Assembly: GCF_000202635.1 (NCBI RefSeq) | Contig: NC_015125.1 | Span: forward strand, 3,410,001 to 3,474,000 | Direction of reading: 5' to 3' | From: Microbacterium testaceum StLB037 | Lineage (GTDB): Bacteria; Actinomycetota; Actinomycetes; Actinomycetales; Microbacteriaceae | Length of the DNA stretch: 64,000 nucleotides | Part shown: positions 1 to 9,699 of the stretch, one piece after another | Layout of the letters: each line of letters begins with the position of its first letter | Numbering within the stretch: the first letter of the stretch is position 1 | Position numbers and translations under genes: made by a program | Notes under the pieces: generated by a model | Databases searched by the model: none | What the model saw: the letters and a program-made list of their open reading frames with translations, nothing else | Told to the model about the DNA's origin: nothing

Positions 1-188
1 TGGGTGATGCGCGGGGGACGCGCGTCGAGGGTGTGGCGCGGGCGTGGCATGGAACTCCCCGGGAAACGGGCGACGGGAGTCGCGGGCGCGATCGCCGGCA
101 TGCGATCACCGGTGAGGCTACACCATGCATACATGGCATGCCTGCACGATGTCGTAACCGGGTGCGACCGCCCTCGGCGCGCGTCCCG

Positions 189-1394
189 TCAGCTGCGAGA
201 CGTGCCCGCGAGGCGCTCCGCCGCCTCCGCCAGCACCTCGACGCGCTTGCACGCGGCGAAGCGCACGAGCGTGGCGTAACGGTGCCGGTGCCCGGGGGAG
301 ACGAAGGCGGTGAGAGGGATGCCGACGACCCCGGCGCGGGCGGGGAGCTCGCGGCAGAACGCGTCCGCGTCCGTGGCACCGAGCGGGGCGGCATCCACGA
401 CGGTGAAGTACGACCCGCTCGGCGTCGACACGTCGAAACCGGCCGCACGCAGGCCCGTGCCCAGCACCTTCGCCTTCGCGGCCATGGTCGCCGCGACCGA
501 GGAGAAGAACGCGTCCGGCAGACGCAGCCCCGCGGCGATGGCGGGCTGGAACGGCGAGCCTCCGACGTAGGTGAGGAACTGCTTCACGGCGAGGACCGCG
601 GTGACGAGCTCGGCCGGACCCGTCACCCACCCCGTCTTCCACCCGGTGAGCGAGAACGTCTTGCCGGCCGACGAGATCGACAGCGTCCGCTCGGCGGCTC
701 CGGGGAGGGTCGCGATCGGCACGTGCGGCCCGTCGAAGACGAGGTGTTCGTAGACCTCGTCGGTGACGATCAGCGCGTCGTGCCGGTGAGCGAGGCGCAC
801 GACCTCGTCGAGGACCTCGCGCGAGAACACCGTGCCGGTGGGATTGTGGGGATCATTGACCAGGATGACGCGAGTGCGATCCGTGACGGCGGATGCCAGG
901 TCCTCGAGGTCGGGCTGGAAGTCGGGCCAGCGCAGCGGGACGCCGACGAGCCGCGCTCCGGCCAGGGCGACGCTCGCCGCGTAAGAGTCGTAATAGGGCT
1001 CGAACACGACGACCTCGTCGTCCGGGCCGTCGATGAGGGCGAGCAGCGTCGAGGCCAACGCCTCCGTCGCGCCCACGGTCACCAGCACCTCGCGGGCGGG
1101 ATCGAGCTCGAGACCGTAGAAGCGCTTCTGGTGCTCCGCGATCGCGGTGAGCAGTTCGGGGAAGCCGCGGCCGGGGGCGTACTGGTTCACGCCGTCCGCG
1201 ATCGCGCGCCGCGCCGCCTCGAGGACGACCTCGGGTCCGTCCTCATCGGGGAAACCCTGGCCGAGGTTGATCGCGCCGGTCGAGGTCGCCAGCGCCGTCA
1301 TCTCGGCGAAGATCGTGGGGACGGCTCGACCGTCGGTGCCGAGGAGACCGGCTCCTCGGGCGGTGCGCTGCCAGGCGCCGGGGATGGTGTTCAT
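189..1394 (-). CDS. PLP-dependent class I/II aminotransferase (DapC/methionine-aminotransferase-like)
   Basis: This 401-residue fold-type I aminotransferase probably moves an amino group between an amino acid and a 2-oxo acid in the cytosol. The sequence shows the substrate-entry motif LGQGFPDEDGP near residue 45, the PLP-ring motif NDPHNPTG near 180, and the Schiff-base lysine at about K245 in SSAGKTFSLTGWK. Conserved arginine-containing C-terminal segments are present. Length and motifs suit the group annotated as N-succinyldiaminopimelate aminotransferase or methionine/kynurenine aminotransferase, and sequence alone does not separate these. It stands alone, divergent from the HtrA gene, with a weak AAGG ribosome site. 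The class is secure and the substrate is not. Confidence 0.85.
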   Translation of the reverse strand: MNTIPGAWQRTARGAGLLGTDGRAVPTIFAEMTALATSTGAINLGQGFPDEDGPEVVLEAARRAIADGVNQYAPGRGFPELLTAIAEHQKRFYGLELDPAREVLVTVGATEALASTLLALIDGPDDEVVVFEPYYDSYAASVALAGARLVGVPLRWPDFQPDLEDLASAVTDRTRVILVNDPHNPTGTVFSREVLDEVVRLAHRHDALIVTDEVYEHLVFDGPHVPIATLPGAAERTLSISSAGKTFSLTGWKTGWVTGPAELVTAVLAVKQFLTYVGGSPFQPAIAAGLRLPDAFFSSVAATMAAKAKVLGTGLRAAGFDVSTPSGSYFTVVDAAPLGATDADAFCRELPARAGVVGIPLTAFVSPGHRHRYATLVRFAACKRVEVLAEAAERLAGTSRS

Positions 1395-1565
1395 CGGGAT
1401 GTGCCTTCGAAAGGATGCGTGGGCCGCACGGCCGGTAGGTTCTCACCGTAGGCCATCGGCCTCGCGGGTCGTTGGTGCGAGACCCATAGAGGCGGCTCAC
1501 CCGCGTCATAGGCAGCACACAGCATCCGGGGTCATCGTTGAAGCGCCTGGAAGAAGGAGCATCAC

Positions 1566-3167
1566 ATGAGCGACAACACGGACAACCGTCCCGAGGGTAA
1601 CGACATCAGCCGGAACAGCGACGCGGCCTCCCAGAACACCGCGCCCACGTCGGCGAACACCGACCACCACGCCGCCGGGAACGCGAGCGACGCCGCCGCG
1701 CCCACCGGCGCCGTCCCGCCGATCCCCACGCGTTCCCCCGCCGCCGCCGCGGCCGCGTGGCCGCCGCCCGCGCACACCCCGGCCGCCGGATCCACCCACG
1801 ACGGGGCCACCCGCCCGCAGGGCTACGCGTCCGCCCCCTCCGGAGCGACCGGCCCCACCGGACACGCCTTCGGTCCCGCCGCCGGCGGTCACGACCCGCG
1901 CGGGCAGCACCCCACGCTGCCCTACCCCGAGTCGGGCACCGCGGCGCAGCCGCGCAAGAAGAGCAACGCTCCGCGCGTCGCGGCCCTGCTCGTGGCCGCG
2001 GCCCTCGTCGGCGGTGGGGCGGGTCTCGGTGGCACGTACGCCGGACTGTCCCTCTGGGGCGGGTCGAACTCGGCGGCCGTCGCGGGTCCCACCGCGGTGA
2101 CCGTCAACAACACCGAGGACGTCAACAACACCACGGCCGTCGCGGCCAAGGTGGTTCCGAGCGTCGTGACGATCCAGGCCATGGAGGGCCAGACCGGCGA
2201 CACCGGTTCCGGCGTCATCCTGAGCAAGGACGGGTACATCCTCACGAACAACCACGTCGTCACCATCGGGGGCAAGTCCGCCAACCCGACGGTGTCGGTC
2301 ACCACATCCGATGGCCGCGTGTTCTCGGCCAAGATCGTCGGCACCGACCCGACCTACGACCTCGCGGTGATCAAGCTCGACAACGCCTCGAACCTCACCC
2401 CGATCGAGTGGGCGGACTCGTCCCAGCTCAACGTCGGAGACAACGTCTCGGCCGTCGGTGCCCCGCTCGACCTGCCCAACACGGTCACCACCGGCATCGT
2501 CAGCGCGCTCAACCGGTCGATCCTCGTCGCCTCCTCGGCCGCCCCGAAGGACGGCACGGAGTCCGAGGACGGCTCCGGATCCGGCGGCAACGAGAACCCG
2601 TTCTTCTTCGACTTCGGCGAGGGACAGCAGGGCCAGCAGCAGCAGGCGACGGCGTCGATCAAGATCGCCGTCATCCAGACCGACGCCGCCATCAACCCCG
2701 GCAACTCCGGCGGCGCGCTCGTCGATGACGAGGGCAAGCTGATCGGCATCAACGTCGCCATCGCCAGCGCCGGCGGATCGTCCTCGGGCGGCCAGTCGGG
2801 CAACATCGGCGTGGGCTTCGCGATCCCCTCCGACGTCGCCAAGCGCATCTCGCAGGAGATCATCGACAACGGCTCCGCCACGCACGGCCTGCTCGGTGCG
2901 AACGTCCAGGATGCCGCGAGCATGCAGGGCGCGACCACGACCGGCGCGTACGTCGCCGTTGCCGTCGACGGCGGTGCGGCTCAGGCCGCCGGCCTCGAGA
3001 AGGGCGACGTCATCACGAAGTTCAACGGCATCCCCGTCACGAACTCCGCCGACCTGACCGCCCAGGTGCGCGCGCTCGCCGCGGGCGCCAAGGCCGAGGT
3101 CACCTACATCCGCAACGGGCAGGAGAAGACCGCCGAGGTCGCCCTCGGGCAGATGCCCACCAACTGA
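1566..3167 (+). CDS. HtrA/DegP-family membrane-anchored serine protease with PDZ domain
   Basis: This 533-residue envelope quality-control protease has a Pro/Ala-rich, presumably cytoplasmic segment (about 1-135), one membrane span (about 138-162), a trypsin-like domain facing outward, and a C-terminal PDZ domain (about 430-525). The catalytic triad is visible: H230 in TNNHVV, D265 in TYDLAVI and S381 in GNSGGA. A Gly/Ser/Gln-rich loop of about 45 residues before the Ser motif is an insertion in the protease domain. An AAGGAG site 6-7 nt before the ATG fixes the start. The architecture is the usual actinobacterial HtrA/PepD type. A stress role in degrading misfolded exported proteins is inferred from the family. 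Confidence 0.93.
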   Translation: MSDNTDNRPEGNDISRNSDAASQNTAPTSANTDHHAAGNASDAAAPTGAVPPIPTRSPAAAAAAWPPPAHTPAAGSTHDGATRPQGYASAPSGATGPTGHAFGPAAGGHDPRGQHPTLPYPESGTAAQPRKKSNAPRVAALLVAAALVGGGAGLGGTYAGLSLWGGSNSAAVAGPTAVTVNNTEDVNNTTAVAAKVVPSVVTIQAMEGQTGDTGSGVILSKDGYILTNNHVVTIGGKSANPTVSVTTSDGRVFSAKIVGTDPTYDLAVIKLDNASNLTPIEWADSSQLNVGDNVSAVGAPLDLPNTVTTGIVSALNRSILVASSAAPKDGTESEDGSGSGGNENPFFFDFGEGQQGQQQQATASIKIAVIQTDAAINPGNSGGALVDDEGKLIGINVAIASAGGSSSGGQSGNIGVGFAIPSDVAKRISQEIIDNGSATHGLLGANVQDAASMQGATTTGAYVAVAVDGGAAQAAGLEKGDVITKFNGIPVTNSADLTAQVRALAAGAKAEVTYIRNGQEKTAEVALGQMPTN

Positions 3168-3207
3168 CGCTCCGGCGTCGGACGCCACCCCGCGATAGGC
3201 TCGCGGG

Positions 3208-4470
3208 GTGGCGTCTTTCTCGTTCGGGGCGGGAAATGCGCGAAAACTCCGCCGTATTCCGCTCTACCTCGCGGGACGACTGCTCACCGCCCTGGTGCCG
3301 CGCTCGCGCGACCGGTGGGTGTTCGGCTGCGCGGTCGGCGTGACCGACGGCGCTCTCGCGCTGTGGAACGAGGCCCGGGCGCACGGCGAGCGGGCGACCT
3401 GGCTCGTCGCGGACGCGGATCAGCGGCGCGAGGCCGAGCGTCTCGGCATCCCGTGGGTCGAGAGAGACTCCCTCCGGGGACTGTGGGCGACGGCACGGGC
3501 GCGCGTCATCGTCGTCACGCACGGTTTCGGCGACGTGCACCGCTACGCCGTGACGGGCGCCTTCATCGTGCAGCTGTGGCACGGGATCCCGCTGAAGCGC
3601 ATCGGCCTCGACTCGGCCGAGACGACGCGCGCCGGCTCGCCCCTGGCGCGTCGCGTGCTCGCGGTGCTGTACCGCCGGACGACCCGGCAGATCTCGCTCC
3701 TGCCCGCGGCATCCCACCTCGTCCGGGGCCGTCTCGAGACCGCGTTCGGCCTCCCCGACGCCCGTCTGCCGGTGACGGGCGAGCCCCGCGTCGACGTGCT
3801 CTCCCGCGGCCCGGCTGAGGAGAGACGTCTCGCGGCGCGCCGCGCGCTCGAGCGGGCGCTGGGTCGGCCGCCGGCCGACGCCCGCCTCGTGCTTTACGCG
3901 CCGACCTGGCGCGACGGAGAAGCGGATCCCGCGATTCCGGATGCGCGGGAGTGGGATGCCATCGCCGCCGCCCTCGATCGTCTCGACGCCACGCTGCTCG
4001 TGCGCTCGCACCCGCTCGGCGTCGGCGACTACGCACCGCCCATCCCGAATGCCCGCATCGCCCCGCTGGGCAGTGATGTCGTCGCGGACGTGACGCTGCT
4101 GCTCCCGGGCATCGACGTGCTCATCACGGACTACTCCTCGCTCGCGTTCGACGCGGCCCTCGTCCCGCTTCCGGTGCTGTTCTTCGCCCCCGACCTCGAG
4201 GCGTACGCCGCGCGGCGGGGGCTGTACGGAACGTATGCCGACGTGGCCGGCCCCGACCCCGCGCGGTCCTGGAACGACGTGCTCGAGCGGCTGGGCGGCA
4301 TCCTGGACGATCCGACCGAGGCGCTCGACGCCTCGCGCCGTCGCAGCGCGGCGGTCCACGCGCACCGGGACGGCCGGAACACCGAGAGGGTCTACCGGGA
4401 GATCCTCCGTCGCCTCGGCCGCGAGGAACCCACCGATACCCGCGAGGGCGAGAGAAGGGCAGCGCGATGA
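3208..4470 (+). CDS. CDP-glycerol glycerophosphotransferase family protein (TagF/TagB-like), first of two
   Basis: This 420-residue protein of the teichoic-acid glycerophosphotransferase family would transfer glycerol phosphate or a related polyol phosphate from a CDP-activated donor to a growing wall polymer at the inner membrane face. The two hallmark blocks are present: QLWHGIPLKR with the putative catalytic base H125, and ITDYSS with D308. It overlaps the next gene by 4 nt, so the two are translationally coupled. The GTG start lies 6 nt after a TAGGCT -10 box (3196-3201) with no ribosome site, which predicts a leaderless mRNA. Acceptor and polymer type cannot be read from the sequence. 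Confidence 0.85.
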   Translation: MASFSFGAGNARKLRRIPLYLAGRLLTALVPRSRDRWVFGCAVGVTDGALALWNEARAHGERATWLVADADQRREAERLGIPWVERDSLRGLWATARARVIVVTHGFGDVHRYAVTGAFIVQLWHGIPLKRIGLDSAETTRAGSPLARRVLAVLYRRTTRQISLLPAASHLVRGRLETAFGLPDARLPVTGEPRVDVLSRGPAEERRLAARRALERALGRPPADARLVLYAPTWRDGEADPAIPDAREWDAIAAALDRLDATLLVRSHPLGVGDYAPPIPNARIAPLGSDVVADVTLLLPGIDVLITDYSSLAFDAALVPLPVLFFAPDLEAYAARRGLYGTYADVAGPDPARSWNDVLERLGGILDDPTEALDASRRRSAAVHAHRDGRNTERVYREILRRLGREEPTDTREGERRAAR

Positions 4471-5921
4471 CCGACGCACGCTTCGTGGTCGACGGAAGCA
4501 CCGCCGTGCTCGAGATCAGCGGAACGGGGCCCCGCCCGGCATCCGTCACCCTCATCGGGCGGCGTGCCCGCGTGAGCGCGCGGCTCCACGGCCGCGGACG
4601 TACCTGGCGTGCCGAGGTTCCCCTCCGGGCGGCGCGGTGGGGTGGCCCCGAGCTGCCTCTGCCGACGGGGGAGTACCGCCTGTCGATCGACGTGGGGGAG
4701 GCGACGGATGCCGTCGTCCCGCGCGCCCCGATCCCGCTGACCGTCCTCCCGGGGCTGCGGGCGGCGTGGACGGGATCGACGCTGCGGGTGGGGCCGCCGG
4801 TCGACCCGTCCTCCGATTCCGGCGAGGCCCAGACCGCCCTCGAGAAGCGTTACGCCGCTCACCGCGAACCGCTCGAGAATGCGGTGTTCTTCGAGAGCTT
4901 CTACGGTCGTAACGCGAGCTGCAATCCGCTTGCGATCGACCGCGAGCTCGCCCGGGTCGCTCCGGCCGTGACCCGGTACTGGAGCGTCGTCGATCTGTCC
5001 GTGCAGGTGCCGCCGGGCGCCGTGGCCCTCGTCGAGGGGAGCCCCGAGTGGTGGCGCGCGCGCAGCGCCGCCCGGTTGCTCGTCGTCAACGACTGGTTGC
5101 GCCGCCGCTTCGTCCGCCGTCGCGGTCAGACGGTGCTGCAGACCTGGCACGGGACGCCGCTGAAGCGCCTCGCGCTGCACCGACCGGGGTTCGACCCCCG
5201 GCGCGCGGTGGCCGTGGTGCGCGAGGCGCTCCGGTGGGATGTGCTCCTCGCCCAGAGCCCGTACGCCGCGCGCGTGCTGACCAAGGCGTACGCGTTCCTG
5301 CGCCGCCCGGTGTGGATCGAGGGCTACCCGCGCAACGACGTCCTGCACACCGACGACGGAGCGCGGACCCGTCGCGCCCTGGGGATCGGCGACGAGGAGC
5401 GTGTGCTGTTGTACGCCCCGACCTGGCGCGACGACCGGGACGCCATCGTCGACTTCGTCGACCCGACCACTCTGGCGCAAGCGACCGACTCCGTCGTGCT
5501 CGTCCGCGGGCACTCGCGAACGCTCCTGCCGGGCGAGGACGCACGCGGCCCGCGTGTCATCGACGTGACCGGGTATCCCGACACCGCGCGCCTGCTCGCC
5601 GTCGCCGATGCGCTCATCACCGACTACTCGTCGGTCATGTTCGACTTCAGCATCACGGGCAAGCCGATGTACTTCCTCGTCCCCGACCTCGAGCACTACC
5701 GCGGGGCGATGCGCGGGTTCTACTTCGACCTCCTCGATGCGGCCCCCGGTCCGGTCGTGCGGACGCAGGACGACCTCTCGCGGGCGATCGAGGAGATCGA
5801 TCCGTCGATCTTCCGCGAACGCTACGAGCGATGGCAGCGGATCTTCAACGCCCGCGACGACGGACACGCCGCCGAGCGCGTGGTGGCCCGGATCCTGGAC
5901 CAGGGCTTCGTCGAGCGCTAG
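4467..5921 (+). CDS. CDP-glycerol glycerophosphotransferase family protein, second of two
   Basis: The 484-residue product has an extra N-terminal beta-rich region (about 1-110) before the glycerophosphotransferase core. In the core, LQTWHGTPLKR carries H228 and the second half has LITDYSSVMFD. It shares an ATGA overlap with the preceding paralogue, which suggests sequential or alternating action on the same polymer. Two unequal transferases in tandem recall TagB/TagF-type primer and polymerase pairs, but which one acts first is inference. The gene ends in a 4-nt tail-to-tail overlap with the convergent glycosyltransferase. Confidence 0.85.
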   Translation: MTDARFVVDGSTAVLEISGTGPRPASVTLIGRRARVSARLHGRGRTWRAEVPLRAARWGGPELPLPTGEYRLSIDVGEATDAVVPRAPIPLTVLPGLRAAWTGSTLRVGPPVDPSSDSGEAQTALEKRYAAHREPLENAVFFESFYGRNASCNPLAIDRELARVAPAVTRYWSVVDLSVQVPPGAVALVEGSPEWWRARSAARLLVVNDWLRRRFVRRRGQTVLQTWHGTPLKRLALHRPGFDPRRAVAVVREALRWDVLLAQSPYAARVLTKAYAFLRRPVWIEGYPRNDVLHTDDGARTRRALGIGDEERVLLYAPTWRDDRDAIVDFVDPTTLAQATDSVVLVRGHSRTLLPGEDARGPRVIDVTGYPDTARLLAVADALITDYSSVMFDFSITGKPMYFLVPDLEHYRGAMRGFYFDLLDAAPGPVVRTQDDLSRAIEEIDPSIFRERYERWQRIFNARDDGHAAERVVARILDQGFVER

Positions 5922-7012
5922 GGGAGCGGGGTGTTGCGCCCGTCCAGGCGCGACGTGTCGACGGTGTCGCGCGCACCGCGTGCCACGCCCCAGAGGAATC
6001 CCGCGCCCCACGACAGGTGCATCGACGGCAGGACGGCGGCCGTCCAGGCGCGGTCGCGCCACCCGCGCCCGCCCCCGCGTCCGAGCGCGACCACGGTGAC
6101 CAGCGCCGCGTAGGCGACGACGGGCAGGTGGACGAGGGATGCCACGGCGGACGGGCGTCCTCTCGAGCGCCGCCGTGTCTGCCAGAGGCCGGTGAGCGCG
6201 GAGGCGGCGACGGCGCCGACCAGGGCGGGAGGCGCGAAGAAGCGCAGGGAGTTGCGGCGCCCGTAGCGGCGGACGAGTTCGCCGCGCCAGGCACCCGTCG
6301 CGCGGAACTGGCGCACCAGGCGCGTCCAGCTCTCCCGTGGCCAGTAGACGACCGACAGTGTCGGATCGAACCAGACGCGGTACCCGGCGCGGCGCAGGCG
6401 CAGGTTGAGCTCCCAGTCCTCGCCCCGCCGGATCGAGGGATCGAAGCCGCCGACCTCGTCGAGGGCTGTGCGACGCATGACGCCCAGGTACGCCGACTCC
6501 GCCAGGCCCTCGGGCGCACCGCCGTGGTAGGCGCCGCCGCCGAGACCGGCGCGCGAGTTGTACGCGCGAGCGACCGCGCGCTGGAAGGGGGAGCGGCCAT
6601 CGGCGCGCATCACCCCGCCGACGTTCGCGGCGCGCGTGCGCGCGAGGGTCGCGAGCGCGCGTCGGGCGTAGCCGGGGGAGAGCTCCGAATGCGCGTCGAC
6701 GCGCACGACGGTGGGGAAACGGCTCGCGGCCAGAGCGAGATTCAGACCCACCGGGATGTCGGCATCCGGATTGTCCACGAGGACGATGCGCTCGTCGGCG
6801 GCGGCGAGCTCTCGCGCGATCGCGGTGGTGCCGTCGGTCGACGGGCCGAGGGCCAGCACGATCTCCACCGGCCCCGGGACGTCCTGCGCGAGGGTCGACG
6901 CAACGGCGCGGCGGAGGTATCGCTCCTCGTTCAGTACGGGCATGATGAAGCTCACGCCGGCGTCGTCGGGGGGAACGGGCGCGTCTCTTCCGCCGGGGGT
7001 CGGGAGCAGCAT
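5918..7012 (-). CDS. Glycosyltransferase family 2 (GT-A fold)
   Basis: This 364-residue inverting glycosyltransferase begins its domain at about residue 20 with the family opening VSFIMPVLNEERYL. A DxD-like VRVDAHSEL lies near 110, a GGFDPSIRRGEDWELNLRLRRAGY acceptor-loop region lies near 190, and hydrophobic C-terminal segments after about 260 probably hold it at the membrane. It probably adds a sugar to a lipid-linked or wall-polymer intermediate made with the neighbouring glycerophosphotransferase-like enzymes. An AGGA sequence precedes the ATG. The start is 43 bp from the divergent start of the next gene. Donor and acceptor are unknown. Confidence 0.85.
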   Translation of the reverse strand: MLLPTPGGRDAPVPPDDAGVSFIMPVLNEERYLRRAVASTLAQDVPGPVEIVLALGPSTDGTTAIARELAAADERIVLVDNPDADIPVGLNLALAASRFPTVVRVDAHSELSPGYARRALATLARTRAANVGGVMRADGRSPFQRAVARAYNSRAGLGGGAYHGGAPEGLAESAYLGVMRRTALDEVGGFDPSIRRGEDWELNLRLRRAGYRVWFDPTLSVVYWPRESWTRLVRQFRATGAWRGELVRRYGRRNSLRFFAPPALVGAVAASALTGLWQTRRRSRGRPSAVASLVHLPVVAYAALVTVVALGRGGGRGWRDRAWTAAVLPSMHLSWGAGFLWGVARGARDTVDTSRLDGRNTPLP

Positions 7013-7055
7013 CCCTCGATCCTTTCACGCGGCACCTGGCCGGTACCCTGGAACG

Positions 7056-8294
7056 ATGCCCCTCGCCCGCGATGCCCGACTCGCCGTCGGTCTGCTGCGG
7101 AAAGCCGTCGCCACGCGCACCGCACGGCGCGATCTGCACCGCGCTCTCGCGGAACGCGGGCCGCTCCCGGAGCGGACGTTCCGCATCGCGGTGTACTTCG
7201 CCGACGGGGCCGTGAACATGTACCAGATGCGCCAGTGGTACGCGCCGCTGCGCGAGCTCGCCGAGACGTGGCCGGTCGTCGTGATCAGCCGCGCGATCCG
7301 GGGTGCCGACGCCCTGTTGAAGGACGGCGAGTTGCCGGTGGCCTACGCGCCGACCGTGCGCGACGTCGAGCAGGTGCTGGCCGACCAGGACATCCGGCTC
7401 GTGTTCTACGTCAACCAGAACACCCGCAACTTCCAGATGTTCCGCTACGGCCGGCGGTGGCACGTGTTCATCAACCACGGCGAGTCCGACAAGATGTACA
7501 TGACCACGAACCAGTTCAAGGCGTACGACTACGCCTTCGTCGCGGGAGACGCCGCGCGAGCCCGGCTCGGACGCGTGCTGTGGGACTACGACCTCGATCG
7601 GCGGACGTTCTCGATCGGTCGTCCCCAGGCCGATCAAGCGGCCGGGGAGCCTCCGTACCCCGCCGACGAGCGCACGGTGGTGCTGTACGCGCCGACGTGG
7701 GAGGGCGACCGCCCCTCGGCCCACTACGGCTCCATCCGGACACACGGCGAGGCCCTCGTGTCGGCGCTGCTCGCGACCGGGCGCCACCGTGTGGTCTACC
7801 GCCCGCATCCGCGCTCCGGGGTCGTCGATCCCGAGTACGGCGCGGCGAACGCGCGGATCGTCGCCGCCCTGGCCGCCGCGAACCGCGCCGATCCGGCTGC
7901 CCACCACGTCCACGACACGTCACCGGCGCTGGGGTGGCAGTTGCGGTCGGCCGATCTCGCGGTGCTCGACATCTCGGCGATGGTCTACGACCGGCTCGCG
8001 TTCGCTGCCCCGCTGCTCATCACGCGCCCGAGCGACCCGGAGGCCGAGGTCGACGAGACCGGCTACCTCTCCGCGTGCGAGTGGCTGGATGCCGAGTCCT
8101 CGGGCGACATCGTCGGCGAGGCCGATCGCGTGCTCGGTGACCCCGACGCGGTCGAGCGCCTGCACACGTGGGTGCGCCACTACTTCGGGGACACCACCCC
8201 CGGCGCGTCGACCGCGCGCTTCCGCGCCGCGGTGCAGGAGCTGATGGACCGGTGGGAGACCTGGCACGCCCGAGAGGGCGATCGCCCGGTCTAG
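7056..8294 (+). CDS. CDP-glycerol glycerophosphotransferase-like glycosyltransferase
   Basis: This 412-residue protein is a divergent member of the same fold as the two upstream transferases. It keeps a conserved histidine in FINHGESDKMYM and the second-domain block LDISAMVYDRLAF, but HGES replaces the canonical WHGxPLK signature, so a different donor or acceptor is likely. YAPTWEGD is the usual inter-domain motif. The ATG at 7056 follows a TACCCT -10 box (7044-7049) by 6 nt, indicating leaderless transcription. Longer upstream in-frame starts would run into the divergent gene and lack family similarity. The end overlaps the convergent maltokinase gene by 4 nt. Confidence 0.75.
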   Translation: MPLARDARLAVGLLRKAVATRTARRDLHRALAERGPLPERTFRIAVYFADGAVNMYQMRQWYAPLRELAETWPVVVISRAIRGADALLKDGELPVAYAPTVRDVEQVLADQDIRLVFYVNQNTRNFQMFRYGRRWHVFINHGESDKMYMTTNQFKAYDYAFVAGDAARARLGRVLWDYDLDRRTFSIGRPQADQAAGEPPYPADERTVVLYAPTWEGDRPSAHYGSIRTHGEALVSALLATGRHRVVYRPHPRSGVVDPEYGAANARIVAALAAANRADPAAHHVHDTSPALGWQLRSADLAVLDISAMVYDRLAFAAPLLITRPSDPEAEVDETGYLSACEWLDAESSGDIVGEADRVLGDPDAVERLHTWVRHYFGDTTPGASTARFRAAVQELMDRWETWHAREGDRPV

Positions 8295-9628
8295 TCGGCG
8301 GGGGCGAGGCGCCCGATCGCCGCCAGCGGGATGCCGAGCCAATCGGGCCGGTTGCGCGTCTCGTAGATCGCCTCGTAGACCGCTTTGTCGAGTTCGAACG
8401 CCGCGAGCAGGTCGCCGCCGCCCGGGATGCTGCCGCCGGTCGTCGCGGCGTAGCCGTCGAGGAACGCCTGCTGTGCGGCGATGACCCAGGCGCGGACGAG
8501 AGCGCCGTCGTCGTCCGAGATCGCCCCCGAGACGTAGTCGAACGAGCGGAGCATTCCCGCGACGTCGCGCACGGCGAGGTCGGGAAGCACCCGCTCCTCC
8601 ATCGGTCGGAGGGGCTCACCCTCGAAGTCGAGGAGCACCCAGCCGTTGCTCGGCGTGTAGAGCACCTGCCCGAGGTGCAGGTCGCCGTGCACGCGCTGAA
8701 GGGCGGGCCATGCGTTCGCCGCGGCGCGCGCGTACACCTCGCGGATGCGGTCCACGTGGGGTGCCAGGGCGGGCACCTCGGTCATAGCGATGGCGAGCCG
8801 GCGTTCCCACGCGCCGACCACCGCAGCGCGATCGGCGGGCTCGGGCTCACGCGTGGGGAAGGCCGCGGCCAGGGCGACGTGCATGCGCGCCACCGCCTCG
8901 CCGAGCGCTCGGGCGGGCTCGCGGAAGTCGTCGTCGGCACCGGCGGCGTTGAGCGCCACCCGCCACGCGTCCTCGACCCCCTCGAAGAACTGCTGCGCGA
9001 ACGCGAGCGAGCCCGTGATCGGCGTTCCTTCGGGCGAGGTCCACGTGCCGCGCACCTCGCCGATCGCGGCCGGGACGAACGTCGCTCCTGCGGCGGCGAG
9101 AGCCGTGGGCAGCTCGACGTCGGGGTTCACCCCTCCGTTGGCCTGTCGGAAGAGCTTGCAGATGACCGCGACGCCGTCCTCCTCCGGGCGGAAGATGATC
9201 GACGTGTTGGACTGCTCGCCGCTCAGCACCCGCGCGGTCGCGCGCGGGGCGGGAGCCCCGACCTGCGGGGAGGGGAGGGTGCGCGCGGCGAGACCGGGAT
9301 CGCTCGACAGCGCGGTACCGGGAACCGTCACCGCGCGGTAGAGCAGATCGGTGAAGGCGTCGTCCGTGGTGGCATCCGCCCACACGGTGTCCTCCGACGC
9401 GGCACCGATGAGGCTCCCCGGGGGGACGCTTCCCGCCGGTCGCTCCGCCACCGGGACCTGGTAGACGACGGCCGGTTCCGCCGCGTCGTCGCGCACGAGC
9501 AGAAGCTGCGTCTGCGGTGCGGCCACCTCCCACGACGCGACCACGCTCAGCCGGGGGTCGCGTCCTTTGGTGCCGTACCAGCGCTGCCGCGGCATCCAGA
9601 CCGCGAGGAGATCGAGGAGGTCGCCCAT
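8291..9628 (-). CDS. Maltokinase-like aminoglycoside-phosphotransferase-fold kinase
   Basis: This 445-residue kinase has the actinobacterial maltokinase layout: an N-terminal cap (about 1-130) beginning MPRQRWYGTKGR, a nucleotide lobe with the SGEQSNTS loop, then the catalytic loop VHGDLHLGQVL and the metal-binding LLDFEGEP. Maltokinase makes maltose 1-phosphate from maltose and ATP for the GlgE alpha-glucan pathway. Its presence fits trehalose metabolism (otsAB lies 40 kb away), but treS and glgE are not in the window. The ATG is 6 nt after a minus-strand TACTCT box (9635-9640), another leaderless start. Upstream in-frame sequence is Arg-rich read-through and was excluded. Confidence 0.85.
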   Translation of the reverse strand: MGDLLDLLAVWMPRQRWYGTKGRDPRLSVVASWEVAAPQTQLLLVRDDAAEPAVVYQVPVAERPAGSVPPGSLIGAASEDTVWADATTDDAFTDLLYRAVTVPGTALSSDPGLAARTLPSPQVGAPAPRATARVLSGEQSNTSIIFRPEEDGVAVICKLFRQANGGVNPDVELPTALAAAGATFVPAAIGEVRGTWTSPEGTPITGSLAFAQQFFEGVEDAWRVALNAAGADDDFREPARALGEAVARMHVALAAAFPTREPEPADRAAVVGAWERRLAIAMTEVPALAPHVDRIREVYARAAANAWPALQRVHGDLHLGQVLYTPSNGWVLLDFEGEPLRPMEERVLPDLAVRDVAGMLRSFDYVSGAISDDDGALVRAWVIAAQQAFLDGYAATTGGSIPGGGDLLAAFELDKAVYEAIYETRNRPDWLGIPLAAIGRLAPAD

Positions 9629-9699
9629 GCCGCGAGAGTAGCCCGACGAGACGATCGCCGCGCGGGTCTTGCGCCCGAGGTCCGCGGGATGAGAAGGGC

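Noticed and set aside
1..188. Short palindromes (CCATG-CATA-CATGG near 122-135) and a tiny open frame from 125
   Set aside because: The frame stops after about ten codons, and no downstream gene on either strand starts there. Nothing else in this edge segment can be supported.
33..1451. Long plus-strand open frame over the aminotransferase gene
   Set aside because: Arg/Gly/Glu-rich shadow of the real minus-strand gene. High-GC DNA gives long false frames in the opposite strand.
4392..7913. 1173-codon minus-strand open frame
   Set aside because: It crosses several real genes on both strands and has no domain. It is a product of high GC and lack of stops.
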